Below are positions 16,404 to 26,121 of a DNA stretch of 64,000 nt, one piece after another. A program made the translations under genes and the position numbers. This DNA comes from Candidatus Pelagibacter sp. (GTDB lineage: Bacteria; Pseudomonadota; Alphaproteobacteria; Pelagibacterales; Pelagibacteraceae). The number at the start of each line of letters is the position of its first letter. Within the stretch, counting starts at the first letter, position 1. The stretch lies in contig JAOHKR010000003.1 in NCBI GenBank assembly GCA_028101445.1, forward strand, positions 10,084 to 74,083, read 5' to 3'. The notes beneath the pieces are model-generated. The model made no database searches, was not told the origin of the DNA, and was given only the letters and a program-made list of their open reading frames with translations.

Positions 16404-18592
16404 TCTTGATTAAGTCTATTTTCCACTAATGAAGATACAACACTTGGATCAGCTAATGTCGAAGTATCTCCCAAATTATCTGGTTCATTAGCAGCAATTT
16501 TTCTTAATATTCTTCTCATTATTTTTCCTGACCTAGTCTTAGGTAAACCAGGAGCAAATTGAATTACATCAGGATAACAAATTGGCCCTATTTGTTTTCT
16601 AACCCACTGTTTTAAATCTCTTTCTAAATCACCCGTAGCTTTTTCATTCGCATTGAGCGTTACATAACAATACAAACCATTTCCTTTAATACTGTGTGGA
16701 AAACCTACAACAGCCGCTTCAGCTACTTTTGGATGAGCAACGAATGCACTTTCTATTTCAGCTGTACCAAGATTGTGTCCTGAGACAATAATAACATCAT
16801 CTACTCTTCCTGTAATCCAATAGTAACCATCTTTATCACGTCGGCACCCATCACCTGTAAAATATTTACCATCAAATTGTGAAAAATACGTATCAATAAA
16901 CCTTTGATGGTCACCATACACAGTTCTCATTTGTCCAGGCCAAGAACCTGCCATACAAAGTCTACCTTGACCTTCGCCTTTAATTATTTTCCCATCTTTG
17001 TTTAAAAGTAAAGGCTTGATGCCATAAAAAGGTTTTGTTGCTGAACCAGGTTTTAAATCTATTGCGCCAGGCTGAGGTGCAATAAGTATTCCACCAGTTT
17101 CTGTTTGCCACCACGTATCAACTATAGGACATCTAGAGTCCCCAACAGTCTTATAATACCACATCCAAGCTTCAGGATTGATTGGTTCACCTACTGTTCC
17201 AAGTAATTTAAGAGATTTTCTGCTAGTTTTTTTAACTGGTTCATTCCCTTCTCTCATAAGAGCACGTATGGCCGTCGGTGCTGTATAAAAAGTGTTCACT
17301 TTATATTTGTCAACTATTTGCCACCAACGTGAGTTATCGGGATAATTAGGAACTCCTTCAAACATAATTGTTGTCGCTCCGTTGGCTAACGGACCATAAA
17401 CAATATAACTATGTCCCGTAACCCATCCTATATCAGCGGTACACCAGTAAATATCATTAGGCTTATAATCAAAAACATATTGATGTGTCATAGAGGCGTA
17501 AACCATATAACCACCTGTTGTATGTAAAACACCTTTTGGTTTTCCCGTCGATCCAGATGTGTAAAGAATAAAAAGAGGATCTTCTGCACCCATTTCTTCA
17601 GGTTCACATTTAGTAGAAGCAGATGAAATTAGTTTTTCATAAGAAACATCTCTTTCATTGTTCCAATTTACTTGATTTCCGGTTCTTTCGACTACAACAC
17701 ATTTTTTTACGTTTGGACATTGTTGTAAAGCTTCATCAGCAATCTTTTTAAGGTGTATGATTTTTCCACCTCTCACTCCTTCATCAGCTGTGATTAGATA
17801 ATCAGACTCGCAGTCATTAATTCTTGTAGCTATCGAATCTGGTGAAAAACCACCAAATATTATAGAGTGAATTGCACCAATTCTAGCACAAGCTAGCATC
17901 ACGTAAGCTAATTCAGGTATCATTGTTAAATAAATTGTTACACGATCCCCTTTTTGAACACCTATGCTTTTTAATCCGTTTGCAACTTTACAAACATTTT
18001 GGTGTAGCTCTTTGTAAGAAATTTTTTTAGAGTCAGCAGGATCATCACCAACCCATATAATTGCTGTTTTACTCGCGTTCTTTTTTAAATGTCTGTCGAT
18101 ACAATTCGTAGAAGCATTTAAAGTTCCATCATAATACCATTTAATCTTAACATCATCTTTACTGTATTTTATATCTTTTATTTTTGAATATTTTTTTATC
18201 CAAGTAATTCTTTTTCCTTCTTTAGCCCAAAATTTATCATTTTCTTTAATCGAAAGTTTATATTTTTTTTGGTATTTTGATTTATTAACGTAGGCATGTT
18301 TATCCCAGCTATCAGAAACCTTTATAATCGATTTACCATCAGCGTCTTCAATTAATTTCGGTGATTTAAAGTTAATCTTTCTAGTTTTTTTTATTTTTTT
18401 TGACTTATTTTTTGTTTTTTTTCTTTTGAATTTTTTTACTTTTCTAGTTTTTTTTCTAGTGACTCCAACTTTTCTAGACTTTTTTCTAGTGACTCCAACT
18501 TTTCTAGACTTTTTTCTAGTGACACTAACTTTTCTAGACTTTTTTCTTTTAGTCTTCTTAGAATTTTTTTTTGTTTTTTTCTTTTTAGTCAC
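16400..18592 (-). CDS. acs: Acetyl-coenzyme A synthetase with Lys/Arg-rich repeat tail
   Basis: 730 residues; typical Acs is about 650. Converts acetate, ATP and CoA to acetyl-CoA via acetyl-AMP. The core has the P-loop-like [27 protein letters not shown], and the catalytic, acetylation-regulated Lys in [14 protein letters not shown]. The extra ~85 N-terminal residues are almost only Lys, Arg, Ser, Thr and Val. They include a 10-residue repeat ([14 protein letters not shown], four copies). The start is GTG 18592, preceded by AGGGGA 5-6 bases upstream; there is no other Met before res 200. Symporter genes lie close by on the same strand. Confidence 0.95.
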   Translation of the reverse strand: MTKKKKTKKNSKKTKRKKSRKVSVTRKKSRKVGVTRKKSRKVGVTRKKTRKVKKFKRKKTKNKSKKIKKTRKINFKSPKLIEDADGKSIIKVSDSWDKHAYVNKSKYQKKYKLSIKENDKFWAKEGKRITWIKKYSKIKDIKYSKDDVKIKWYYDGTLNASTNCIDRHLKKNASKTAIIWVGDDPADSKKISYKELHQNVCKVANGLKSIGVQKGDRVTIYLTMIPELAYVMLACARIGAIHSIIFGGFSPDSIATRINDCESDYLITADEGVRGGKIIHLKKIADEALQQCPNVKKCVVVERTGNQVNWNNERDVSYEKLISSASTKCEPEEMGAEDPLFILYTSGSTGKPKGVLHTTGGYMVYASMTHQYVFDYKPNDIYWCTADIGWVTGHSYIVYGPLANGATTIMFEGVPNYPDNSRWWQIVDKYKVNTFYTAPTAIRALMREGNEPVKKTSRKSLKLLGTVGEPINPEAWMWYYKTVGDSRCPIVDTWWQTETGGILIAPQPGAIDLKPGSATKPFYGIKPLLLNKDGKIIKGEGQGRLCMAGSWPGQMRTVYGDHQRFIDTYFSQFDGKYFTGDGCRRDKDGYYWITGRVDDVIIVSGHNLGTAEIESAFVAHPKVAEAAVVGFPHSIKGNGLYCYVTLNANEKATGDLERDLKQWVRKQIGPICYPDVIQFAPGLPKTRSGKIMRRILRKIAANEPDNLGDTSTLADPSVVSSLVENRLNQD
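18441..18550. repeat. 30-bp tandem repeat inside acs
   Basis: Three full units of exactly 30 bp (18451-18480, 18481-18510, 18511-18540) plus partial units at both sides. The first two are identical; the third differs at two bases (gactcc to gacact). In frame, each unit encodes one 10-residue block of the basic Acs tail. Confidence 0.9.
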
Positions 18593-18604
18593 GATTTCCC
18601 CTAG

Positions 18605-19024
18605 TTAAAAACCTATTTTACCCATCTTATAAATAATTTTCCAGCTTTTAAAATCTATGGGCATAACTGAAAGTCTACTTTGTTTAATAAGCGGTAAATG
18701 AGAAATAGTCTTTGTTTTTTTAATTTTTTCAAGCGTTATAGGGTATTTTAGGTCTTCTTTGAACCTGACCTGAACAGCAACAAACCGTTTTTCATTATCT
18801 GTTTTATCAACAAAGGCCTCTTTGATTACTTTCACAACGCCCACTATCTCTTTGCCAATATTAGAATGATAAAAAAAACACAAATCACCAACCTGCATTT
18901 TTTTTAAATTATTAGCAGCTTGATAGTTTCTTACACCATCCCAGGTTGCCCCTTTTTTACCAGCTTTTTTTTGTTGATCAATTGACCACACATCAGGTTC
19001 AGATTTCATTAGCCAATACTGCAT
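18605..19024 (-). CDS. EVE domain-containing protein
   Basis: 139 residues, a single EVE (PUA-like) domain as in human THYN1. The start YWLMKSEPDVWSIDQQ (res 3-18) and WDGVRNYQAANNL (about 29-41) are diagnostic, followed by GDLCFFYHSN. EVE domains are thought to bind modified bases in DNA or RNA; the target here is unknown. The start codon overlaps the tsaD stop codon by one base, so the two are co-transcribed. The gene ends 12 bases before the acs start. Confidence 0.92.
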   Translation of the reverse strand: MQYWLMKSEPDVWSIDQQKKAGKKGATWDGVRNYQAANNLKKMQVGDLCFFYHSNIGKEIVGVVKVIKEAFVDKTDNEKRFVAVQVRFKEDLKYPITLEKIKKTKTISHLPLIKQSRLSVMPIDFKSWKIIYKMGKIGF

Positions 19025-20109
19025 TATAATTTTAATCCTGGCCCTTTCATATATGGAGCATCTTTATCTAAAGGCCATCGTGATTTAGCTGATATATTGA
19101 CATCATCAATTAAATTTTTTTTAAATCTTTGAATACCAGCCCACGCAATCATTGCAGCGTTATCACCACAAAATTTTAAGTCAGGATAGATAGTTTTAAA
19201 ATTCATTTCTTTTGATAAACTAGATAAGTTATTTCTAATAGACTCATTAGCCGCAACACCGCCAGCTACAATCAATTGAAAATTTTCCTTCTTTATTTTT
19301 TTTCTAAACATGTCTACTGCAACTTTAGTTTTTTTATAAAGAATTTTATTAATAGTGTTTTGAAATGAGGCTGCTAAATTATATCTCAATTTATCTTCTC
19401 CATTAATCTTTTTTGACTCTCTTAAAACAGCAGTCTTAAGACCTGCAAAAGATAAATTACACCCAGCACGGTTAATGATTGGTTCCGGGAGTTTAACCGA
19501 TTCCTTATTACCTAACTTTGCAAATTTTTCAACATTAGGTCCACCTGGATATCCTAAGTCTAACATTTTTGCAGTTTTATCAAATGCTTCGCCTAAAGCG
19601 TCATCGATTGTTGTACCTAATTGTTCGTATTCATTAATATCTTTAACTATTAAATATTGAGTATGACCTCCAGATATTAATAAAAGTAAATATGGAAATT
19701 CAATTTTTTCTTGTAGACCAGGACTTAATGCGTGGCCTTCTAAATGATTAACACCTACAAAAGGTTTATTAGAAAATGCTGCAATCGACTTTCCAATATT
19801 TAGGCCAACAGTTAAACAAACTATTAAGCCAGGACCAGCAGTTGCTGCAATACCATCTATTTCTTCAATAGCAAATTTACTATCCTTTAAAGCTGTATCG
19901 ATAATGTATTCAATATTTTCAAGGTGAGCTCTTGCAGCTAACTCAGGCACAACTCCCCCAAATTTTTTATGTTCTTCAATTTGGCTTGAAACAATATTAG
20001 ATAAAATATCCGCTGTACCATTGTCATTTTCTCTAATAACAGCTGCAGCAGTTTCATCACAGCTTGTTTCAATTCCTAAAAAAGTTATTTTTTTTGTCAT
20101 AGTCTGCAT
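19024..20109 (-). CDS. tsaD: tRNA N6-threonylcarbamoyladenosine synthase subunit TsaD
   Basis: 361 residues from ATG 20109; a second ATG at 20100 (MTKKITFLG) fits homologues better and neither has a good ribosome-binding site. TsaD transfers threonylcarbamoyl to A37 of ANN-decoding tRNAs. Seen: GIETSCDETAAAVI, the iron-binding HxxEGH in NHLEGHALS, GGHTQYL, and the late FCGDNAAMIAW. Length is normal. Divergent from hemC with a 50-bp shared gap. tsaD next to hemC/hemD is a common alphaproteobacterial order. Confidence 0.96.
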   Translation of the reverse strand: MQTMTKKITFLGIETSCDETAAAVIRENDNGTADILSNIVSSQIEEHKKFGGVVPELAARAHLENIEYIIDTALKDSKFAIEEIDGIAATAGPGLIVCLTVGLNIGKSIAAFSNKPFVGVNHLEGHALSPGLQEKIEFPYLLLLISGGHTQYLIVKDINEYEQLGTTIDDALGEAFDKTAKMLDLGYPGGPNVEKFAKLGNKESVKLPEPIINRAGCNLSFAGLKTAVLRESKKINGEDKLRYNLAASFQNTINKILYKKTKVAVDMFRKKIKKENFQLIVAGGVAANESIRNNLSSLSKEMNFKTIYPDLKFCGDNAAMIAWAGIQRFKKNLIDDVNISAKSRWPLDKDAPYMKGPGLKL

Positions 20110-20159
20110 TTTAATTTTTAAATAGTATAAATTAGATCTATCAAATATATAATCAATTA

Positions 20160-21080
20160 ATGACTAAAATTACAATTGGAGCCAGAGGTAGCAAACTTTC
20201 TTTAGCATACGTAGAAAAGGTTAGAAAACTTTTGATCAAAGGCAATAAAGAACTAAAAGAAGAGAATATTATTTTTAAAGCGATTAAAACTTCTGGAGAT
20301 ATTAATCAGAATATAAAGCTTTCTGAGATAGGTGGTAAAAATCTATTTTGCAAAGAAATAGAAGAAAAATTAATAAGTAATGACATCGATATAGCTGTGC
20401 ATTCGCTAAAAGACATGGAGTCGGTTGAGAATGATAAGTTAACTATCGGTGCATATATAAAGAGAAATGATTTTCGAGATGTTATTATAAGCAATAAAAT
20501 TAAAAGCATAGGAGATCTAAAAGATAAAACAGTTATAGGCTCCAGCTCTAGAAGAAGAGAACTGCAGCTTAAAAAAATTAATCAAAACATAACTTTCATT
20601 AATATAAGAGGTAACATTGACACCAGAATTCAAAAACTCGAAGAAGGAAAGCTAGACGGAATAATGCTAGCCTCAGCAGGAGTTAAAAGTTTAAAATTAA
20701 ATAATAAGATAAGCGTATTATTTGAAGCAGAGGAAGTTTTACCTGCAGCGGGACAAGGAATCATCGCAGTGCAGTGTAAAAAAAATGATGAAGTAATAAA
20801 AAATTTTCTAAAGAACATTAACGACTCAGAAACTGAATTATGTGCAAAAGCTGAACGCAAAATGCTTCAAGTCATAGGAGGTGATTGTGAAACAGCAATA
20901 GGAGCTCTAGCTGTAATAAAAAATAATAAACTTAAATTAAAAGCACAATTATTTTCTGACTCAGGCTCTAAAAGTTTCGAACATCAAATATCTGGCCAAG
21001 ATATAGAAGCAATAAATATAGGAAAAGGAGTTGGAGAAAAATTATTAAGTCTTGCTGGAAAGGAATTTAAAAAAAAATGA
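20160..21080 (+). CDS. hemC: Hydroxymethylbilane synthase (porphobilinogen deaminase)
   Basis: 306 residues. Polymerises four porphobilinogens into hydroxymethylbilane. Seen: the N-terminal GARGSKLSLAY, the cofactor-binding HSLKDME, the SSRRRELQL arginine cluster, and the dipyrromethane-anchoring Cys243 in GGDCETAIGA. It overlaps hemD by 4 bases (ATGA), so the two successive heme-pathway enzymes are translationally coupled. Confidence 0.96.
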   Translation: MTKITIGARGSKLSLAYVEKVRKLLIKGNKELKEENIIFKAIKTSGDINQNIKLSEIGGKNLFCKEIEEKLISNDIDIAVHSLKDMESVENDKLTIGAYIKRNDFRDVIISNKIKSIGDLKDKTVIGSSSRRRELQLKKINQNITFINIRGNIDTRIQKLEEGKLDGIMLASAGVKSLKLNNKISVLFEAEEVLPAAGQGIIAVQCKKNDEVIKNFLKNINDSETELCAKAERKMLQVIGGDCETAIGALAVIKNNKLKLKAQLFSDSGSKSFEHQISGQDIEAINIGKGVGEKLLSLAGKEFKKK

Positions 21081-21775
21081 ATATTTTACTAACCAGACCT
21101 TTAATAGATGCAGAAGATTTAATGGGAAAATTTTTTTCACTTGGTCACAAAATTATTCATATTCCAACTTTAAAAATATCAGCAGCTAATATAGATCCTA
21201 TTGACTCTAAAAAATATGATGCGTTTATTTTTACAAGCGCAAATGCAATTAGAAATTTAAAATTGATTAGTAGTGATAAGAATATGATTTGTTTCTGCGT
21301 TGGATCTATCACTGAAAAAATTGTGAGACAAGCTGGTTATAATAACACAATTTCTGCCGGCGGAACGGTTAATGCACTAAAGAATATTATTTTAAATTCA
21401 GATCAAATAGATAAAAAAAAATCAATCGCTTATTTTTGTGGTGATAATATTTCTTCGAATCTGGATATTGAACTTAAACGAGAAGGACTTCAGATTGACA
21501 AAATTATTAATTATACCTCAGAAAAAATTACTGATCTTAACGAAGAAAATAGTAAAATAATTAAAAATCATCCTCCTGACATAATTTTTATCTACTCCAC
21601 ACGAAGCGCTGAAAGCTTTGTTGAATTAGTAAAAAAATACGCACTCAATGGCTTGATGACAGAGTCTAGAGTATTATGTATAAGTGAAAAAGTTTTAAGA
21701 GTATTAAAGGACGCGGGTTGGAAAAAATTGGAAAATTTTGAACCTGGCGAAGAAATAATGAAACTGGAAGTATAA
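21077..21775 (+). CDS. hemD: Uroporphyrinogen-III synthase
   Basis: 232 residues. Cyclises hydroxymethylbilane with inversion of ring D. HemD is poorly conserved. Recognisable parts are the opening ILLTRP (res 3-8), YDAFIFTSANAIRNL (about 48-62), the Tyr/Ser region IIFIYSTRSAESFVELV, and the LCISEKVLRVLKDAGW C-terminus. Position directly after hemC, with a 4-base overlap, makes the call secure. The MscS-like gene follows after 4 bases. Confidence 0.92.
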   Translation: MNILLTRPLIDAEDLMGKFFSLGHKIIHIPTLKISAANIDPIDSKKYDAFIFTSANAIRNLKLISSDKNMICFCVGSITEKIVRQAGYNNTISAGGTVNALKNIILNSDQIDKKKSIAYFCGDNISSNLDIELKREGLQIDKIINYTSEKITDLNEENSKIIKNHPPDIIFIYSTRSAESFVELVKKYALNGLMTESRVLCISEKVLRVLKDAGWKKLENFEPGEEIMKLEV

Positions 21776-21779
21776 TAAA

Positions 21780-22874
21780 ATGGAAGTATTACAAAATTTT
21801 AAAAGTTTATTTTTTGATGTGTGGAAAAAAGGAATTTCTGGAGTTAATATTTCAGAAATAATAATAGCGTTATTAATTTTTTTATTTTTCTTATTTTTAA
21901 GAGGAGTTTTTTCCAAGTTTGTAGTTAAACGTTTAGAAAATTATGTATCAAAGACTACAAACAATTTTGATAATTCTTTGGTTTTTTCTATGGAAGGACC
22001 AGCAAAATTTTTTCCAGTTGTTTTAGGCTTTTTTGTTTCAACAAGCTATTTAACAGTTGAATCACAGGCAGCAGAGTTTTTAGAAACAGTTAACCGTTCT
22101 TTAATTACTGTTTTAATATTTTGGACATTTCATCAAATTATAGGTCCTTTATCTGCAGTAATTAAATCAGTTGGAGGGTTACTTTCTAAAGATTTAATAA
22201 ACTGGATTATTAAAGCGATAAAAGTTTTAATTTTTATTTTAGGTCTCGCAGCAGTGCTTGAACTTTGGGGAATTAAGATAGGCCCAATCATTGCTGGGCT
22301 AGGTTTATTTGGAGTTGCTGTTGCATTAGGTGCTCAGGATTTATTTAAAAATTTAATCTCAGGTATATTAGTTTTAGTAGAAAGAAGATTTCAAGTTGGT
22401 GACTGGATTTATGTTGAAGGCGTTATCGAAGGAACAGTTGAAAGCATTGGATTTAGGTCAACTGTTGTTAGGCGTTTTGACAAATCTCAAGCTACAATTC
22501 CTAATTTTCAATTTGCTGAGAATGCTGTGATTAATAACACACAGACTACAAATAGAAGAATTAATTGGATGATTGGATTGGAGTATAGAACTACCAGCGA
22601 ACAATTAAAAAAAATCAAAAATGAAATTGAAGATTACATAAAAAAAAGTGATGACTTTATAAAATCTGATAATACCATGCTTTCAGTTAAGATTGACCAA
22701 TTTGCTGCAAGCTCTATAGACATAAGATTAATATGTTTTACAAAAACTAAACAATTTCAAGAGTGGCTTAATGTAAAAGACACTCTTGCTTTAGAAATTA
22801 AAAATATTGTTGAAAAAAATAAAGCATCTTTCGCTTTCCCAAGTACATCGATTTATGTGGAGAAAAATGGATGA
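21780..22874 (+). CDS. Small-conductance mechanosensitive channel (MscS family)
   Basis: 364 residues. Several hydrophobic helices at the N-terminus (about 20-45, 70-90, 100-125, 145-165). The pore helix region is GLGLFGVAVALGAQDLFKNL, followed by the beta domain LVERRFQVGDWIYVEG. The VxSIGFRSTVVRR segment and cytosolic vestibule are typical. Such channels release solutes on hypo-osmotic shock. The 4-base gap to hemD and 4-base overlap with the YggT gene suggest one transcript from hemC onward. Confidence 0.93.
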   Translation: MEVLQNFKSLFFDVWKKGISGVNISEIIIALLIFLFFLFLRGVFSKFVVKRLENYVSKTTNNFDNSLVFSMEGPAKFFPVVLGFFVSTSYLTVESQAAEFLETVNRSLITVLIFWTFHQIIGPLSAVIKSVGGLLSKDLINWIIKAIKVLIFILGLAAVLELWGIKIGPIIAGLGLFGVAVALGAQDLFKNLISGILVLVERRFQVGDWIYVEGVIEGTVESIGFRSTVVRRFDKSQATIPNFQFAENAVINNTQTTNRRINWMIGLEYRTTSEQLKKIKNEIEDYIKKSDDFIKSDNTMLSVKIDQFAASSIDIRLICFTKTKQFQEWLNVKDTLALEIKNIVEKNKASFAFPSTSIYVEKNG

Positions 22875-23161
22875 AGTCAGTTTTAATATTATTTGACAAC
22901 ATAATTAGTCTTTATATCTGGGTATTAATAATAAATGCCGTAATTAGTTGGCTGGTAGCATTTAATATTCTTAATACAGGTAATAGATTTGTTTATTCGG
23001 TCCTTGAAGTTTCTTATAAACTTACAAGTCCAGCATTAAATTTTATTAGAAGATATCTTCCCAATCTAGGGTCAATAGATATTTCACCAGTAATACTTAT
23101 TTTGGGATTAATGTTTTTAAGAAACTTTGTCTTTGAAATGTTCGCTCCCACCTTATTTTAA
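22871..23161 (+). CDS. YggT family membrane protein
   Basis: 96 residues with two hydrophobic segments. The family pattern is clear: ISWLVAFNILNTGNRFVYS, then KLTSPALNFIRRYLPNLG and SIDISPVILILGLMFLR. YggT proteins are linked to envelope organisation, osmotic tolerance and, in Gram-positives, division; the role here is not known. It overlaps the mechanosensitive channel by 4 bases, and folD starts 2 bases after it. Confidence 0.92.
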   Translation: MKSVLILFDNIISLYIWVLIINAVISWLVAFNILNTGNRFVYSVLEVSYKLTSPALNFIRRYLPNLGSIDISPVILILGLMFLRNFVFEMFAPTLF

Positions 23162-23163
23162 AT

Positions 23164-24000
23164 ATGATTATAGATGGAAAAAAAGAAGCACAGTTATTAA
23201 GGGATGAGATTAAAAAAGAAATTGAGTCACTAAAATCAAAAAACAATAAAGTTCCTGGTCTAACCGTAATATTAATTGGTGATTTTGTGCCAAGCCAAAT
23301 CTACGTTAAAAATAAAGAAAGGAATGCTAAAGAAGTAGGAATTAATTCTGATATAATTAGATATGCAAAAGATGTTTCAGAGCAAGAAGTTTTAAAAAAA
23401 ATTAAAGAACTTAATAATAATGAAGCAGTTTCAGGAATATTGGTTCAATTACCACTTCCACCTCAAATAAATAAAGAAAAAATTATTAATGCTATCAACC
23501 CTTTAAAAGATGTTGATGGATTTCATCCTATTAATGTTGGGAATCTCTCGTCCGGTTATAATGCGACAGTTCCTTGCACACCACTAGGGTGTTTACTTTT
23601 GATAAAAAAAATTGAACCAAATTTATCAGGAAAACATGCGATTATAATTGGAAGATCTAATTTGAATGGAAAACCAATGGCCCAATTACTTTTAAAAGAG
23701 AATTGCACAGTAACTATTGTTCACTCCAAAACAAAAGATTTAAAAACACAGTGTTTAAAAGCAGATATTCTTGTGGCAGCAGTGGGCGTTCCCAACTTGG
23801 TAAAAAGTGATTGGGTTAAAAATAATTCAATCGTTATCGATGTAGGTATTAATAAAGTTGGAGATAAAATAGTCGGAGATGTGGAATTTGAAACTGTTAA
23901 AGAAAAAGCAAAAGCTATTACACCTGTGCCTGGCGGTGTCGGTCCTATGACTATTGCATGTTTATTAAAAAATACCTTAGAATGTTTTAAAGGTCGTTAG
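23164..24000 (+). CDS. folD: Methylenetetrahydrofolate dehydrogenase / methenyl-THF cyclohydrolase
   Basis: 278 residues. Bifunctional one-carbon enzyme producing 10-formyl-THF. Seen: YVKNKERNAKEVGI with the catalytic Lys (about res 48-61), GILVQLPLP, KDVDGFHP, the NADP site IIGRSNLNGKPMAQLL, and the C-terminal PVPGGVGPMTIACLL. Last gene of the hemC-hemD-mscS-yggT-folD run; its end overlaps the convergent PsiE-like gene by 14 bases. Confidence 0.97.
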   Translation: MIIDGKKEAQLLRDEIKKEIESLKSKNNKVPGLTVILIGDFVPSQIYVKNKERNAKEVGINSDIIRYAKDVSEQEVLKKIKELNNNEAVSGILVQLPLPPQINKEKIINAINPLKDVDGFHPINVGNLSSGYNATVPCTPLGCLLLIKKIEPNLSGKHAIIIGRSNLNGKPMAQLLLKENCTVTIVHSKTKDLKTQCLKADILVAAVGVPNLVKSDWVKNNSIVIDVGINKVGDKIVGDVEFETVKEKAKAITPVPGGVGPMTIACLLKNTLECFKGR

Positions 24001-24373
24001 ATTTATCGTTATCTATTTTTAAATACTTACTTCTTCTAAATCTTATTACTACTGTAGCAATCGAAACAATTAAAATTGCACTTGCAAGATAAATTAAATT
24101 CGTTGGATCGGACTCTTTGTCTTGTAATATTATAAATCGAGATAGGGCTGTGATTGCAATGATCAAGGGATATATTACTCTAACTGATCTAGACTCCCAA
24201 TATGATCTCACTAAACCAATTACCTCAATATAAATAAACATTAAAAGTAAATCAGCCAAAGTAACATTTTGAACTTCGTACATTTTTATTATTTCTAATA
24301 AAAAGGCTACTATTGTAGATACGAGAACTACTACTACCGCTACTAATTGGATATTTCGAATCGCTGCATTCAT
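23987..24373 (-). CDS. PsiE-like (phosphate-starvation-inducible) membrane protein
   Basis: 128 residues with four hydrophobic helices. The segment TLADLLLMFIYIEVIGLVRSYW (first 20 shown here: res 39-58), followed by ITALSRFIIL, matches the PsiE family. Function is unknown; E. coli psiE responds to phosphate and cAMP. Its relation to phosphate stress in this organism is not shown by the sequence. Last gene of the run AKR-ialB-argG-psiE on the minus strand. Confidence 0.8.
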   Translation of the reverse strand: MNAAIRNIQLVAVVVVLVSTIVAFLLEIIKMYEVQNVTLADLLLMFIYIEVIGLVRSYWESRSVRVIYPLIIAITALSRFIILQDKESDPTNLIYLASAILIVSIATVVIRFRRSKYLKIDNDKSNDL

Positions 24374-24394
24374 TAAAGAAACAATAACAGAGAT

Positions 24395-25576
24395 TTATGA
24401 TTTATTTAACTGTTTTGAATGATGTTTAATAAAATTTTCAATTTTTGATTTATTGAATGTTTTATTTTCCTCAAAAGAAACTTTTTTTAGAGAATAAGCC
24501 TTGTTTTTTGTTCTTCTTGATAGAATTGTAATGTTCCCTTTATACAATCCAAGTACAACATCGCCAGCAACTTGGTTTCTTTTTTTATCAATAATCTTTT
24601 GAAGCTTAATTCTTTTTTTTGAAAACCAATAACCATTGTAAACAAGTTCGGCGTAAGCCGGCATAATCCTCTCTTTTGCATGAGCTGTTTCTTTGTCAAG
24701 TGTCACGGACTCCATTGCTCTGTGAGCAGAATATAAAACAGTTCCACCAGGTGTTTCATATACACCTCTAGATTTGATTCCAATAAATCTGTTTTCAACA
24801 AGATCAACTCTTCCAATTCCATTTTTACCAGCTAAATCATTTAATTTATCTAGTAATTTTTCAGGACTTAGTTTTTTCCCATTAATAGATATCGGATCAC
24901 CATTTTTAAAACCAATAGTAACTTTAGTTGTTTTATTAGGTGCTTTTTCTGGAGACACAGATCTTTGAAAAATAAATTCTGGTGCGGAATTTTTTGGATG
25001 CTCTAAAACTTTTCCTTCTGTAGAGGTGTGAAAAATATTATCATCGATTGAAAAAGGCGGCGCTCCTTTTTTATCTTTAGGTATCGGAATATTATTTTTT
25101 TCTGCGTATTTAATTAAATCTGTTCTAGATTGTAATTTCCATTCTCTCCAAGGCGCTATTACTTTTATTTTTTTTCCAAAATAAGCATAACCCAATTCAA
25201 ATCTCACTTGGTCATTTCCTTTTCCAGTTGCGCCGTGTGAAACAGCATAAGCTCCATATCTTTTAGCAATTTCGATTTGTCTTTTAGCTATTAAAGGTCT
25301 AGCGATGGACGTGCCTAATAAGTATACCCCTTCATAAACAGCATGAGCTCTAACCATTGGAAATACATAATCTTTCACAAATGTATTTTTTAAATTTTCA
25401 ATAATAATTTTTTTAACGCCTAATCTTTTTGCATTTCTAATTATTTTCTTTTCGTCCATTTCTTGACCTATATCGGACGTATAAGCGATTATTTCTGCTT
25501 TATAATTTTCTTGAAGCCATCTTAAGATTATTGAGGTGTCTAATCCTCCTGAGTAGGCTAAAACAATTTTTTTCAT
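24395..25576 (-). CDS. argG: Argininosuccinate synthase
   Basis: 393 residues. Joins citrulline and aspartate, using ATP, in arginine synthesis. ATP-binding loop AYSGGLDTSIILRWL (res 8-22), TSIARPLIAKRQ, the HGATGKGNDQVRFE motif (about 115-128), and EGKVLEHP all match. No argH is nearby. Directly follows the IalB-like gene without a gap (stop of one abuts start of the other). Confidence 0.96.
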   Translation of the reverse strand: MKKIVLAYSGGLDTSIILRWLQENYKAEIIAYTSDIGQEMDEKKIIRNAKRLGVKKIIIENLKNTFVKDYVFPMVRAHAVYEGVYLLGTSIARPLIAKRQIEIAKRYGAYAVSHGATGKGNDQVRFELGYAYFGKKIKVIAPWREWKLQSRTDLIKYAEKNNIPIPKDKKGAPPFSIDDNIFHTSTEGKVLEHPKNSAPEFIFQRSVSPEKAPNKTTKVTIGFKNGDPISINGKKLSPEKLLDKLNDLAGKNGIGRVDLVENRFIGIKSRGVYETPGGTVLYSAHRAMESVTLDKETAHAKERIMPAYAELVYNGYWFSKKRIKLQKIIDKKRNQVAGDVVLGLYKGNITILSRRTKNKAYSLKKVSFEENKTFNKSKIENFIKHHSKQLNKS

Positions 25577-26077
25577 TTAACCGCAAGTTTTTTTTGCTGT
25601 ATTATAAGCTTTAGTAAAACCCATCATTGAATAGTGATCAGTTGTCTCCGCCCCATTCGTAGTTCTTGCTTTAACAATTACATCAGTAGCTTTTTGCATA
25701 AGCTTAATAAATTTTTTCTCTTCTTGGTCATCTAGCAACCAAGCAAAACTTTTTTGTGAAAAAAATGAATATTTTCTTTTTCCTGATCTTGCCGTAACAG
25801 TAGAGGATTTATAATCATGTCCACTAGTTATACTTACTTCATCTTTTATATCTTCAGTAGGTCTAAAGGTTACAAATAATTTTGACTTGTCCCTTTTAAT
25901 GGCCGCTGGTGCTCTTTTAGTTGGCACAGTTTGTGCAAAACATATTTTTCCTTTATCGGTTTCTGCTACAAAGCTTTCCCAGTTTTTATATTTTCCAGTC
26001 GATCTTGGAGTATTTGCAAATGCATTTAGAGAAAATGCAGTAACGGTAAAAATTACAAAAATTTTTTTAAATAACAT
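25577..26077 (-). CDS. Invasion-associated locus B (IalB)-like secreted protein
   Basis: 166 residues with a Sec signal peptide (res 1-22, cleavage likely after ANA/AFA: FVIFTVTAFSLNAFA). The mature part begins with NWESFVAETDKGKICFAQT, matching the W.....C(Y/F)A pattern of IalB-like proteins. A second Cys lies near the C-terminus (KKTCG), so a disulfide is possible. Probably periplasmic; function unknown, and 'invasion' is a name inherited from Bartonella. Located between the aldo/keto reductase and argG on the same strand. Confidence 0.8.
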   Translation of the reverse strand: MLFKKIFVIFTVTAFSLNAFANTPRSTGKYKNWESFVAETDKGKICFAQTVPTKRAPAAIKRDKSKLFVTFRPTEDIKDEVSITSGHDYKSSTVTARSGKRKYSFFSQKSFAWLLDDQEEKKFIKLMQKATDVIVKARTTNGAETTDHYSMMGFTKAYNTAKKTCG

Positions 26078-26121
26078 AAATTTATTTTTATACTAAAAAT
26101 TAGCTATTTCAATGGGTTCAA

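Noticed and set aside
18451..18540. CRISPR-like direct repeats
   Set aside because: Units are contiguous with no spacers and lie in frame inside acs.
18426..18608. Plus-strand open frame opposite the acs tail
   Set aside because: It is the shadow of the 30-bp repeats (Phe/Leu/Thr-rich), with no start signal and no homology that I can see.
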